Shown: piece by piece, positions 7,422 to 16,189 of the stretch
How positions within the stretch are numbered: the first letter of the stretch is position 1
How the letters are laid out: the number at the start of each line of letters is the position of its first letter
From: Crossiella cryophila
GTDB taxonomy: Bacteria > Actinomycetota > Actinomycetes > Mycobacteriales > Pseudonocardiaceae
Reading direction: 5' to 3'
Length of the DNA: 64,000 nucleotides
Assembly: GCF_014204915.1 (NCBI RefSeq)
Contig: NZ_JACHMH010000001.1
Span: 6,287,501 to 6,351,500 of the forward strand
Notes under the pieces: model-generated
Told to the model about the DNA's origin: nothing
Seen by the model: only the letters and a program-made list of their open reading frames with translations
Database searches by the model: none
Position numbers and translations under genes: made by a program

Positions 7422-8621
7422 ATGACCACGAACCCCGTCCTGACCACCGTGCACCAGCAGTTCCCGTGGATGCGCGGCGAGCACCCCGAGGAGTCCGTCC
7501 GCTTCAACGCCCAGCAGGGGCTGTGGGAGGTCTTCATGCACGCCGAGGCCGTCGCGGTGCTCGGCGACAACCAGAACTTCTCCTCCAACTCCCTCAAGTT
7601 CCTCGCCGGGGAGGAGGCGGCGGCCGAACTCAACGACGGCAACCTGATCCAGACCGACGCACCCGAGCACCGCAAGCTGAAACGGCTGATCAGCCACGCG
7701 TTCACGCCGAAGACCGTGGCCGACCTGGAGCCGCGGATCGCCCAGCTCACGCACAAGATGCTGGACGAGGTGGAGGGGCGGGACGGTTTCGAGTGGGTGG
7801 CGGAGCTGGCCTACCCGCTGCCGGTGACCATCATCGCCGACCTGCTCGGGGTGCCCAGTGGCGACAAGGAGATGTTCCGGTCCTGGGTGGACGAGCGGTT
7901 CAGCGGGGACATGGAACTCTCGCTCAACCCCGACGACGCCGAGCAGCAGCAGGTGCTCGGGCAGCGGCAGTACGAGCTGACCACCCAGCTCGGCGCGTAC
8001 ATGTCCGAGCACGCCGCCGAGCGCCGCCGCAGGCCACGGGCCGACCTGCTCACCGAGCTGGTGCAGGCCGAGGTGGACGGGGAGCGGCTCAGCGACCGGC
8101 AGGTCTCCACCTTCGGCTGCCTGCTGCTGCTGGCCGGGCACATCACCACCACCATGATGCTGGGCAACACGGTGCTGTTGCTGGACGCCAACCCGGAGCA
8201 GGGCGCGCGGGTGCGGGCGGACCGGTCGCTGATCCCGCCGGCCATCGAGGAGGCGGTGCGGATGCTCAGCCCGTTCGCCAGCGCCTACCGGATCACCACC
8301 GCCGACGTGCAGGTCGGCGCCGAGACGATCCCGGCGGGGCAGATGGTGCGGTTGTGGACGGCCGCGGCCAACCGCGATCCGGAGGTGTTCGCCGACCCGC
8401 ACGGCTTCGACGCGGGCCGGGACCCGAACCCGCACCTGGCCTGGGGCCGGGGCATGCACTTCTGCCTTGGCGCGCCGCTGGCCCGGCTGGAGGGGCGGGT
8501 GGTGCTGGACATCCTGTTCGACCGGTTCCCGCAGCTGCGCACCGACCCGGACCGCCCGGCGGAGTTCATGCCCAACCCGGAGACCCTTGGCGTGCGCACA
8601 CTGCCGCTGCTCACCCGGTGA
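7422..8621 (+). CDS. Cytochrome P450 (bacterial CYP107/105-like class)
   Basis: This 399-residue soluble P450 has the K-helix E277-A-V-R280 motif, the I-helix segment LLLLAGHITTTMM (about 235-247) and the haem-ligand loop WGRGMHFCLG with Cys348. Trp341 replaces the usual Phe of FxxGxxxCxG. The I-helix has AGHITT instead of AG(D/E)T, so the acidic residue before the conserved Thr is Ile; this could alter proton delivery. The ATG at 7422 gives the usual P450 length. It ends overlapping, tail to tail, with the SARP regulator gene. It needs ferredoxin partners not encoded here. Substrate unknown; a secondary-metabolite tailoring role is inference. Confidence 0.93.
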   Translation: MTTNPVLTTVHQQFPWMRGEHPEESVRFNAQQGLWEVFMHAEAVAVLGDNQNFSSNSLKFLAGEEAAAELNDGNLIQTDAPEHRKLKRLISHAFTPKTVADLEPRIAQLTHKMLDEVEGRDGFEWVAELAYPLPVTIIADLLGVPSGDKEMFRSWVDERFSGDMELSLNPDDAEQQQVLGQRQYELTTQLGAYMSEHAAERRRRPRADLLTELVQAEVDGERLSDRQVSTFGCLLLLAGHITTTMMLGNTVLLLDANPEQGARVRADRSLIPPAIEEAVRMLSPFASAYRITTADVQVGAETIPAGQMVRLWTAAANRDPEVFADPHGFDAGRDPNPHLAWGRGMHFCLGAPLARLEGRVVLDILFDRFPQLRTDPDRPAEFMPNPETLGVRTLPLLTR

Positions 8622-11600
8622 GGCACAGCTCGACCAGCGCGCGGGCCGCCGCCTGCAGCTCGTGCAGCGAGCGGCCCGCGTAGGCCAGCGCCGCCTCGGC
8701 GTAGGCCGCCGGATCGGCCCGCACCGCGGTGTCCCTGATCCGCTCGGCGGACATGGTCGGCTGGAACGCGCGGGCGTACCGGAACCGTTCGGCCAGCGCG
8801 ATCAGCCGGGCGGCCACCGCCGGGTCGCCGCGGTCCAGCCGCACCATGGCCAGGGCCACCAGCAGCACCCCGGCGGCCGGGAACTCCTCCACCTGGGTGC
8901 GCGGCCCGGCCGGGTTGGCCAGCAGCGCGGACAGCCGTGCGGGCAGCACCCGGACCAGTTCGGTCACCTGGTCCAGGCGGCCGTGCTGGGCGTGCGCGAC
9001 CACCGCGACCCCCTGGGCCTGCAACGCCCAGGTCTCCCGCACGGGTTCCTCGGCCGGACCGGCGAGTTGGCGGTACTGGTCGAGGGCGGCCTCGATCTCG
9101 CCGCGGGAGAGCAGGATCTCGGCGCGCACACCGAGCCGGAAGCCCTCCTGGTAGTCGGCCTGGTCGCCGGGTTCGGCCGGGGGCAGCCACTGTTCGGCCT
9201 CTTCCAGCGCGCCCAGGTGCAGGCTGGCCAGCATCAGTCCGGCCCTGGTGCCGACGAAGTCCGGGCTCAGCCGCAGCGCGTCCAGTTCGGCCAGCGCGGT
9301 GCGCAGCTGGGTCAGCGCGAGGTCGGCGCGGTCGAGCTGGAGGTGCAGTTCGGCCAGCCTGCCCCTGGCCAGCACGACCAGCAGCGGGACCTGTGCGGGC
9401 AGCGCGGCCAGCATCCTCTCGGTGCAGCACAACGCCCGTTCCGGCACGCCGTCGCGCTCCCACAGGTAGCCGGCCAGGAACTCCGCGGCCGCGGCCAGCA
9501 GGGGTTCCTGGCGTTCGCACAGCGCGCGCAGCAGCGGGTCGTCCGCGCCGCTGACCTGGACCAGCACGGTCAGCACCTGGGCGAAGGCGCGGATCGGCGA
9601 GTCCGGCGGCCCTGGAGGCAGGCGGCGCAGCGCCACCAGCGCCCGCCCGGCACGCAGGCCGCTGCCCTGGAAGTTGTAGAGCGAGCACAGGGTGAGCGCG
9701 GTCCGGGCGAGTTCGACCAGCTCCGGCGGCGGGCGGTGGCGGACCAGCACCGGGCCGGACAGTTCGACCACCTGCCGCAGCCGCAGCAGGTTGTTGTCCA
9801 GCAGGCCCAGGGTGGCCAGCAACGCGGTGGCGGCGGTGGCGGCCGGTCCGTCGGCGAGTTCCACGGCCAGGCGCAGCGCGTGCGTGAGGTTGTCCTGTTC
9901 GGCGCGGATCAGCTCGGCCGGTGTGGCCGGGTCGGCCAGGAACACCGTCTCGTGGTGGCGGCGGCCGAATTCGGTGGCCCAGGCCAGGAATCCGGCGCTG
10001 ACCCGCTGCCGCTCCCCCGCCTCGACACGTTGGGCCGCACCGAATTCGCGCACCGCGGCCAGCATCCGGAACCGCGCGCCCAGCGGGGTGTCGACCACCT
10101 TCAGCAGCGACTGGTCGACCAGGTGTTCCAGTACCGCCAGCACATCCGGCACGCCGAGCAACTCCGCCGCGCTCGCCGCGGTGAACCCGCCGGGGAAGAT
10201 CGACAGTGCTCGCAGCGCGGCCTGTCCGGCCGGTTCGAGCAGCGTCCAGCTCCAGTCCAGGGCGGCGCGCAGGGTGTGGTGGCGGGCCGGTGCGTCCCGG
10301 GAACCCCCGGCCAGCAGGGAAAACCGGTCGTCCAGGCGGCGGGCGATCTCGGGCACCGAGAGCACCCGGACCCTGGCCGCGGCCAGCTCCACCGCCAGCG
10401 GCAGGCCGTCCAGGCGCCGGCACAACTCGGCCACGGTGTCCGCGGGCAGCGGCACCGCGGGCCGGGCGGCGCGGGCGCGCTGGGTGAACAGCTCCACGGT
10501 GGCCGCCGGGCTCAGCTCGGGCAGCGGGTAGACCGCCTCGGAGGACAGGCCGAGCGGGGTGCGGGTGGTGGTCAGGAACCGGGCCTCGGGGGTCAGCGCG
10601 ACCAGCGCGCCGACCAGTTCGGCCACCCCGCGCACCACGTGCTCGCAGTTGTCCAGCACCAGCAACGCCGAACCGCCGGAGAGCATCCTGGCGATCCCGC
10701 GCACCGGGTCGGTCCGGTCCGCGCCGAGGGCGGTGGCCACGGTGAGCGCGACCTCCTCCTCCGCGCCGATCCCGGCCAGTCCGACCACCTGGACCAGGCG
10801 GTGCCCGGCGGCCCGGCTGACCGCGTAGGCCAGCCGGGTCTTGCCGAGTCCGCCGGTCCCGACGATCGAGGTGACCCTGGACTCCCGCAGCAGTTCGGCC
10901 ACCCGGGCCAGGTCGTCTTCCCGGCCCAGCAACGGATTCGGCTCATGCGGCACCCCGCGCCGAACCACCGGCTGGGTAGCCCGCAGCAACTCACCGTGCA
11001 TCCGGCGCAGTGCCTCGCCCGGCTCCGCGCCCAGCTCCTCGCGCAGCCCGCGCCGGTAGTCCTCGTACCGGGCCAGCGCCGCGGGCACGCCGGCCGTGGC
11101 CTGCTCGGCGCGCAGCAGTTCGAGCAGGAGTTCCTCATCCCGCGGCCGCTGTCCGACCAGCCCGCTCAGCGGCCCCACCGCGGCGTCGAACCGGCCCAGC
11201 CGGGCCAGCGCCAGCGCCCGGACCCGGCCCAGCTCCACCCCGGTGGCCGCCCGCCCGGCCCGCAACCGCGCCACCGGATCATCCCCGCTCGCGGGCTCGA
11301 TCCCTTGGCACAGCGCGATTCCGGCCTCCGCCGCGGTCAGTGCCGCCAGGTGTTCCCCGGCCAGCGCGCACCGGCGGGCGGTCTCGGCGTGGGCCAGTAC
11401 CGCGGCCGCGTCCACCTGCTGTTCGGACAGTGCCAGCCGGTACCCGGTCGGCAGGCTGTCGATGACCTCCGTGCCGAGCCGCGCCCGCGCCCGGGAGACC
11501 AGGATCTGCACCGCCTTGACCGGGTGCTCGGGCCGGATCTCCGGCCACAGCCCCGCGATCAGCGAGCCGACACTGCGCCCGGCCCGCAGGTCCTCGGCGA

Positions 11601-11724
11601 GCAGGGCCAGCAGCGCGTGGATCCGCGGTCCGGTGATCTCGTTGCCGCGAAAGGAAACCCGGCCCAGCAGGGTCAGCTCGGGCAGCCCATCCCCGGCCAC
11701 GGTTTCCGGTCCCCCCAGTCCCAT
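8611..11724 (-). CDS. AfsR/SARP-type regulator with BTAD, NB-ARC and TPR regions
   Basis: This 1037-residue regulator has three parts. An OmpR-like DNA-binding domain spans about residues 15-100 (LTLLGRVSFRGNEI...VDSLPTGYRLAL). A BTAD helical domain spans about 103-250. A STAND/NB-ARC ATPase has the P-loop GTGGLGKT at 289-296 and ALLVLDNCEHV as Walker B, followed by an AMLSGGSALL-type hinge region. A long alpha-helical, TPR-like C-terminus closes it. Family members activate secondary-metabolite genes or act as pleiotropic regulators. The last 11 nt overlap the P450 3' end in convergent orientation. Nearby P450, esterase and terpenoid-cyclase-like genes are plausible targets but this is inference. 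Confidence 0.92.
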   Translation of the reverse strand: MGLGGPETVAGDGLPELTLLGRVSFRGNEITGPRIHALLALLAEDLRAGRSVGSLIAGLWPEIRPEHPVKAVQILVSRARARLGTEVIDSLPTGYRLALSEQQVDAAAVLAHAETARRCALAGEHLAALTAAEAGIALCQGIEPASGDDPVARLRAGRAATGVELGRVRALALARLGRFDAAVGPLSGLVGQRPRDEELLLELLRAEQATAGVPAALARYEDYRRGLREELGAEPGEALRRMHGELLRATQPVVRRGVPHEPNPLLGREDDLARVAELLRESRVTSIVGTGGLGKTRLAYAVSRAAGHRLVQVVGLAGIGAEEEVALTVATALGADRTDPVRGIARMLSGGSALLVLDNCEHVVRGVAELVGALVALTPEARFLTTTRTPLGLSSEAVYPLPELSPAATVELFTQRARAARPAVPLPADTVAELCRRLDGLPLAVELAAARVRVLSVPEIARRLDDRFSLLAGGSRDAPARHHTLRAALDWSWTLLEPAGQAALRALSIFPGGFTAASAAELLGVPDVLAVLEHLVDQSLLKVVDTPLGARFRMLAAVREFGAAQRVEAGERQRVSAGFLAWATEFGRRHHETVFLADPATPAELIRAEQDNLTHALRLAVELADGPAATAATALLATLGLLDNNLLRLRQVVELSGPVLVRHRPPPELVELARTALTLCSLYNFQGSGLRAGRALVALRRLPPGPPDSPIRAFAQVLTVLVQVSGADDPLLRALCERQEPLLAAAAEFLAGYLWERDGVPERALCCTERMLAALPAQVPLLVVLARGRLAELHLQLDRADLALTQLRTALAELDALRLSPDFVGTRAGLMLASLHLGALEEAEQWLPPAEPGDQADYQEGFRLGVRAEILLSRGEIEAALDQYRQLAGPAEEPVRETWALQAQGVAVVAHAQHGRLDQVTELVRVLPARLSALLANPAGPRTQVEEFPAAGVLLVALAMVRLDRGDPAVAARLIALAERFRYARAFQPTMSAERIRDTAVRADPAAYAEAALAYAGRSLHELQAAARALVELCLTG

Positions 11725-11735
11725 GTGGCCGGAGT

Positions 11736-12197
11736 CTAGTCCGGCGCGTCCGTCCCGGATCCGGCCCGGACCTTGAGGTTCCCGCCGGTGATCGCCCGGT
11801 CCGGGGCCGGGCCGAGGCAGTGCGCCGCCTCCTGCTGCCAGGCCATCCCGATCCGGTCCCGCCGCCCGTGGTCGTACACGCTCAGACTGAACCGGTCCCC
11901 CGGCTTGAGCCAGCCGATCCGGTGCACCCGGTCGACCTTGCCGGTCACCACACCCACCGGTCCGCCGGTGCGCACGCAGTCCACGATCCCGGTCGCCCAG
12001 CCCGACTCACCCTGGAAGCGGTGCTCGAACCGGATCGTGCCCGCGTCACCCCTGGCGTCCACGGTCACCTCGAACACACTGTCCGGATTGTGCACCTGGA
12101 TCAGCGCCGTCCCCTGCACCGAGGCGCCGACTGGCACTCCCGGCATCGCCAGCAACGCCGCTGCCAACATCGTCCCGATCATCCTGACTCCCCTCAA
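11736..12197 (-). CDS. Secreted protein of unknown function (Repetin-like)
   Basis: This 153-residue protein has a clear Sec signal peptide (MIGTMLAAALLAMPGVPVGA) with cleavage near residue 25. The mature beta-rich part (VFEVTVDARGDAGTIRFEH...DRFSLSVYDHGRRDRIGMAW) resembles small exported actinomycete proteins sometimes labelled Repetin. Two cysteines (in IVDCVRTG and AHCLGP) may form a disulfide. It ends 11 nt from the SARP start on the same strand, so it may be transcribed just upstream of that regulator. Function unknown. Confidence 0.75.
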   Translation of the reverse strand: MRGVRMIGTMLAAALLAMPGVPVGASVQGTALIQVHNPDSVFEVTVDARGDAGTIRFEHRFQGESGWATGIVDCVRTGGPVGVVTGKVDRVHRIGWLKPGDRFSLSVYDHGRRDRIGMAWQQEAAHCLGPAPDRAITGGNLKVRAGSGTDAPD

Positions 12198-12274
12198 CGT
12201 CCGTCAGGACCAGGGTCGTCCGGAAACGGGTGCGCCGGTTCCCACCAGAGCGGGAACCGGCTCACCCGCGGGGG

Positions 12275-12565
12275 TCAGACCCGGCAGGCTGTCCGGTTGG
12301 ACCAGGCGAACCGGATGACCGCGGAGTGACCGATCTTCGTGGTGCCGGTGTTCACGCAGGTCTGCCGCTTGCCGCCGTTGTGGTCGTCGATGTAGACCTC
12401 GACCGGCCACTCGTCGTGCGGACAGTGGTTGTACAGCGCGTCCTCGCCGCGTTCGAAGTAGCCGCACGGGTCCGCCACCGGTGCGGCGCTCGCGGTGCCC
12501 GCGAGCAGCCCGGTGGTGGTCAGGGCCAGCGCCGAAGCGACGGCGGCGAGCTTGGACATGCGCAT
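12275..12565 (-). CDS. Small secreted four-cysteine protein (DUF6355-like)
   Basis: This 96-residue protein starts at ATG 12565 behind a strong GGGAGG Shine-Dalgarno. It has a textbook Sec signal peptide (residues 1-28, AxA site at TASAA). The mature ~68 residues contain exactly four cysteines (34, 48, 70, 94) in the order CGYFERG...YNHC...QTCVNTGTTKIG...TACRV. This layout resembles DUF6355 'natural product biosynthesis' proteins, which are small secreted proteins of unknown role. Two disulfides are expected. It lies upstream, on the same strand, of the other secreted-protein gene. Confidence 0.8.
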   Translation of the reverse strand: MRMSKLAAVASALALTTTGLLAGTASAAPVADPCGYFERGEDALYNHCPHDEWPVEVYIDDHNGGKRQTCVNTGTTKIGHSAVIRFAWSNRTACRV

Positions 12566-12660
12566 GTCTGCCTCCCAAGATCGGATTCCATCCGAACATA
12601 GCGAGGCGAAACCCACACTGAACAAGGGTTTCAGCGGTACATGAACCCGTTGACAGTCGA

Positions 12661-13620
12661 TCAGGTGGCGAACTTGCGCCGGTAGGCGGTCGGGGTCAGC
12701 CCGGTCTGCCGCCGCATCAGCACCCGCAGGTTCGAGGCCGTGCCCAGCCCGCTCGCCGCGGCCACCCGCGCCAGCCGCAGCTCCCCGCGCTCGATCAACC
12801 GGCAGGCCAGCGCCACCCGCTCCCCCGTCAGCCAGGCCAGCGGCGTGCTGCCCAGCTCGGCCTGGAACCGCCGGTGCAGGGTCGCCGCGCTCACCGCCGC
12901 CCGCGCGGCCAGGTCCGCCACGGTCAACGGGGTGTCCAGCCGCGCCCGCGCCCATTCCAGCACCGGCCCCAGCGACACGTCCGGCACCGCGGCCACCGGC
13001 CGTCGCACGAACTGCCGCTGCCCGCCTTCCCGGTGCGCGGCGAAGACCAGCCGCCTGCTCACCGCGTTCGCGATCTCCGCCCCGTGATCGAGCCGGATCA
13101 GGTGCAGCCCCAGGTCCAGCGCGGCCGCACTGCCCGCCGCGGTGAACACGTTCCCGTCCTCGACGTAGAGCACATCCGGCTCCAGCAGCACCGCCGGATA
13201 CCGCGCCCGGAACGCCGCCGCCCACTGCCAGTGCGTACTCGCCCGCCGCCCATCCAGGACCCCCGCCTCGGCCAGCACGAACGCCCCGGTGCAGAAGCTC
13301 ACCAGCCGCGCCCCGCGCTCCCCCGCCGCCCGCACCGCCGCCACCACCTCGGGTGCCGCGCCCGTCTCCGGATCCGGCCGGTTGGGCACGATCACGGTGT
13401 CCGCCAACGCGACCGCGTCCAGCGCGGCCACCCCCGACATGGTGAACATCCCGCCGTGCATCACCACCGACGGCTCCGCCGCGCACAACGCGAACTCGTA
13501 CCAGGCCCGATCCAGCTCCGGCCGCCGCAACCCGAACAACTCGGTGGCGATCCCCAGCTCGAACGGGTTCGAGCCGTCGTCCACGATCATGACCACCCGA
13601 TGCGAGGATCCACGCGACAT
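12661..13620 (-). CDS. GlxA/FtrA-type AraC transcriptional regulator with DJ-1/PfpI domain
   Basis: This 319-residue protein has an N-terminal DJ-1/PfpI-like domain (about 8-190) with the nucleophile-elbow-like LVSFCTGAFVLAEAG segment. The C-terminal AraC double helix-turn-helix spans about 220-319 (LTVADLAARAAVSAATLHRRF; LARVAAASGLGTASNLRVLM). This is the FtrA/GlxA architecture, in which the amidotransferase-like domain senses a small molecule. It is divergent from the cupin gene at 13673 with a 52-nt gap, so that cupin is a likely target. Confidence 0.92.
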   Translation of the reverse strand: MSRGSSHRVVMIVDDGSNPFELGIATELFGLRRPELDRAWYEFALCAAEPSVVMHGGMFTMSGVAALDAVALADTVIVPNRPDPETGAAPEVVAAVRAAGERGARLVSFCTGAFVLAEAGVLDGRRASTHWQWAAAFRARYPAVLLEPDVLYVEDGNVFTAAGSAAALDLGLHLIRLDHGAEIANAVSRRLVFAAHREGGQRQFVRRPVAAVPDVSLGPVLEWARARLDTPLTVADLAARAAVSAATLHRRFQAELGSTPLAWLTGERVALACRLIERGELRLARVAAASGLGTASNLRVLMRRQTGLTPTAYRRKFAT

Positions 13621-13672
13621 ACGCGATTCCTAGCACTCCCCCGGCCGCCCCGGCCAGCCACAAGATGAACCC

Positions 13673-14071
13673 ATGACCAACCCCATCGCCCTGTCCACCG
13701 CACTGGCCGCCTTCCAGGACCTGTGGAGCCCGCGCATCCTGACCCACGTCAACGACTACGACGTCCGCCTGGCCAAGGTCCGCGGCGAGTTCATCTGGCA
13801 CACCCACACCGACACCGACGAGTTCTTCCTGGTGCTGGAGGGGGAGGTCGGCATCGGGTTGCGGGAGGACGGGGCCGAGCGGGTGGTGACCCTGCCGCGC
13901 GGGTCGGTGTTCGTGGTGCCGCGCGGGGTGGAACACCGGCCGTTCTCGGCGGCGGGGGCCTCGGTGCTGCTGTTCGAGCCGACCGGGACGGTGAACGTGG
14001 GTGACGCGCATGAGGAGGTGCCGGGGCACATCACCGCGACGACCGGGGAGCGGCTGGGCGGTGCCGGGTAG
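13673..14071 (+). CDS. Single-domain cupin protein
   Basis: This 132-residue cupin carries the first metal-binding motif as H-T-H-T-D-T-D-E-F-F-L-V-L-E-G (HxHx...E) near residues 43-57. The second-motif PRGSVFVVPRGVEHRP supplies the C-terminal His. All usual ligands (two His, Glu, His) are present, so it likely binds Fe, Mn or Ni. It is divergent from the GlxA-type regulator. The reaction is unknown; many such cupins are isomerases or dioxygenases. Confidence 0.88.
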   Translation: MTNPIALSTALAAFQDLWSPRILTHVNDYDVRLAKVRGEFIWHTHTDTDEFFLVLEGEVGIGLREDGAERVVTLPRGSVFVVPRGVEHRPFSAAGASVLLFEPTGTVNVGDAHEEVPGHITATTGERLGGAG

Positions 14072-14072
14072 G

Positions 14073-16064
14073 TCAGATCAGCGTGGGTGCGGTGGGAAGG
14101 TCGAGTCCCTGCACCCAGCTGCGCTGCTGGCCGCGGCGGGAGATCCGCCAGCCGCGCGGGGTGCGGACGTACTCGTCGGTGTACCACATGCCCAGCAGCG
14201 CGACCGGCGGTTCGCCGCTCCCGGCCCCGACCGGCAGCGCCATCGAGTTCAGGCACATGACCCGCCCGGTCGCCCGGTCGCCGTCAACGCGGATTTGCGG
14301 GTTGACCATCAGGTGCTGGAACGCGGGGTACTGCGCCATGCTCTGCCGGAGCCATTCCTTGACTTCGGGGAAGGTGGTCGCGATACCGCCGAAGGCCCGG
14401 TAGTCGATTGGGGCGCCGTCCTCGAAAACCTCGTCCAGGGCGTCGTAATCCCGGCTGTCGATCGCGGTCGCGTACGCCACGATCAGTTCCTGGATCTCCA
14501 ACCGATCGGAAATTTCCTGAATGCCGAGCATCTGTTCTCCTAGTACATTCGTCATCCGCGCAATGGCGGCGTCTCTCATCTCGCCGCGCCGGACCTTGCC
14601 GGCGTCATCGCGCAGTGGTTCGTCGATGAACTCCACCGAGCGCGGCACCTTGTAGCGCACCAGGTGCTCGCCGAGGTGCTGGAGCAGGTCGTCCACGGTC
14701 AGTCCGGGCCTGGCCTGCACCAGCGCGTGCACCCGCTGGCCGAGGTCGGTATCGGGCAGTCCGACCACCACGCTGGACAGGACGAGCGGGTGCGCGTCGA
14801 GGGCGGCCTCCACCTCGGCTGGGTAGATGTTCGCGCCGCCGGCGATGATCAGGTCCGTGCGCCGGTCGCTGAGGTAGAGGTAGCCCTCGGCGTCCAGCCA
14901 GCCGAGGTCGCCGAGCGACTCCCAGTCGTCCCGCTTCCTGGCCTCCGCGCCGAGGTAGTGGTAGCTGGGCGGGGCGCCAGCCGGTCCGCGCAGGTAGATC
15001 TCGCCGATCTCGCCGGCCGGCGCCTTCTTCCCGTCCGCGTCGAGCACCACGATCTCGCCGAGCGCGGCCCTGCCGACCGACCCTCGATGGGTGAGCCACT
15101 CCGGGCCGGTGATGAGGGTGGCGGCCTGGGATTCGGTCCCGCCGTACATCTCGAAGACCTTCTCCGCGCCGAGCAGGGTGATCCAGGCTTCCTTGAGCCA
15201 CGGCGGACAGGCCGAGGCCCCGTGCCACAGCGCGCGCAGCGAGGACAGGTCATACGCGCCAGGGCTTTCCTCGATGAGCCGCAGCATCCGCAGCATCATC
15301 GTGGGTACCAGCTGCACCCAGCCGATCCGGTGCTCGGCGATCGCCGTCAGCGCGCGATGGGCGTCGAACCTGGGCAGCAGCACCAGGTGCTGCCCCACGA
15401 GCAGCCCGGTGATCGAGGCTGTCAGCGGGGAGTTGTGGTAGAGCGGGCCGGCGACCAGCTGGCTGTCGGCCGACCGCATCCGGGCGATGGCGGCGGCCAG
15501 TGCCGGGGTTCCCTTGGCCGCGGCGCCTGCCACGATCAGTTTCGGCCGACCGGTGCTGCCGCCGGAGGTCGATGCCTTCCACGCCGGTGACACCACCTCC
15601 GGCAGTGGACCATCGGCCAGGACCGGGTCGGGCTGGAAGTCCGCGGCGACGCAGGTCCGGCCGGGGTGATCGGCCGGGTCGGCGCCGACGACGAGCGCGG
15701 AGTCGGCCAGTTCGACGATCGCCGCTCGTTCGGCGGCCGGCAGCCGTGGGGAGAGCGGCTGGGGCACCGCGCCTAGCTTCCAGCAGGCCAGGACGGTGAC
15801 GAAGAAGTCGATCGAATTCGGCAGGCCGATGGTGACGAAGTCGCCGTACCTGACCCCGAGTGTCTCGAACGCCCGTGCGAGCCGGTTCGACCGTGCCGCC
15901 AGTTCGGCCCGTGTGATCGTCTCGCCGGCGCAACTGATGGCGAGCTGTGCAGGATCCTCGGCTGCCAGCCGACCCAGGATTCGCACATAGGGCTCAGCGT
16001 CGCCGGCATAAAGCGCGGCGGCGAGATCCAGCTCAGCGTCATCAGCAACATAATCAGCAGGCAC
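14073..16064 (-). CDS. Acyl-CoA ligase (AMP-binding) fused to a SnoaL/NTF2-like domain
   Basis: This 663-residue protein starts at GTG 16064. Residues 1-505 form an ANL-superfamily adenylate-forming enzyme: the AMP-binding loop STSGGSTGRPK, a YGGTE motif, LGDLGWLDAEGYLYL, DRRTDLIIAGGANIYPAEVE, and a C-terminal GKVRRGEM with the conserved catalytic Lys. From Met512 a SnoaL_4/NTF2-like domain follows (EIQELIVAYATAIDSRDYDALDEVF...). The ligase resembles bile-acid or steroid/aryl CoA ligases (BaiB-like), and BaiE-type dehydratases have the same NTF2 fold. Acyl-CoA activation plus a ring-processing step is therefore plausible but unproven. The join carries a good internal ribosome site. It is divergent from the LysR gene. 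Confidence 0.85.
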   Translation of the reverse strand: MPADYVADDAELDLAAALYAGDAEPYVRILGRLAAEDPAQLAISCAGETITRAELAARSNRLARAFETLGVRYGDFVTIGLPNSIDFFVTVLACWKLGAVPQPLSPRLPAAERAAIVELADSALVVGADPADHPGRTCVAADFQPDPVLADGPLPEVVSPAWKASTSGGSTGRPKLIVAGAAAKGTPALAAAIARMRSADSQLVAGPLYHNSPLTASITGLLVGQHLVLLPRFDAHRALTAIAEHRIGWVQLVPTMMLRMLRLIEESPGAYDLSSLRALWHGASACPPWLKEAWITLLGAEKVFEMYGGTESQAATLITGPEWLTHRGSVGRAALGEIVVLDADGKKAPAGEIGEIYLRGPAGAPPSYHYLGAEARKRDDWESLGDLGWLDAEGYLYLSDRRTDLIIAGGANIYPAEVEAALDAHPLVLSSVVVGLPDTDLGQRVHALVQARPGLTVDDLLQHLGEHLVRYKVPRSVEFIDEPLRDDAGKVRRGEMRDAAIARMTNVLGEQMLGIQEISDRLEIQELIVAYATAIDSRDYDALDEVFEDGAPIDYRAFGGIATTFPEVKEWLRQSMAQYPAFQHLMVNPQIRVDGDRATGRVMCLNSMALPVGAGSGEPPVALLGMWYTDEYVRTPRGWRISRRGQQRSWVQGLDLPTAPTLI
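14531..14541 (-). promoter_or_regulatory. Internal ribosome-binding site and ATG at the ligase-SnoaL junction
   Basis: On the minus strand AGGAG (14537-14541) lies 5 nt before an in-frame ATG (14529-14531). That ATG would start a free 152-residue SnoaL-like protein ending at 14073. No stop codon separates it from the ligase, so both a fusion and an independent shorter product are possible. Confidence 0.5.
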
Positions 16065-16168
16065 AGCACATCAACCTTTCCAACGGCTTTGCTCCCCAAG
16101 TCGCGGCGAAACACGGCATTAGCCTGCCGAGCCGCGGCTTACGCCACCAACGCGGAATGGGGATGCAT

Positions 16169-16189
16169 ACTATGCGTATGCCGCATAGT
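16169..16189. promoter_or_regulatory. LysR-type operator candidate overlapping a regulator start
   Basis: ACTATGCG-TATGC-CGCATAGT is a perfect inverted repeat with 8-nt arms and a 5-nt spacer, carrying the T-N11-A layout seen in LysR-regulator boxes. It overlaps the first codons of the LysR gene and lies ~105 nt from the divergent ligase start. Binding would fit autoregulation; this is inference. Confidence 0.45.

Noticed and set aside
7326-8459. Upstream extension of the carboxylesterase frame
   Set aside because: It is antisense to the P450; the family's normal N-terminus begins at the ATG at 7325.
8467-11739. Long plus-strand open frame antisense to the SARP gene
   Set aside because: It is a high-GC shadow of the large regulator; composition is Gly/Arg/Gln-rich low complexity with no homology.
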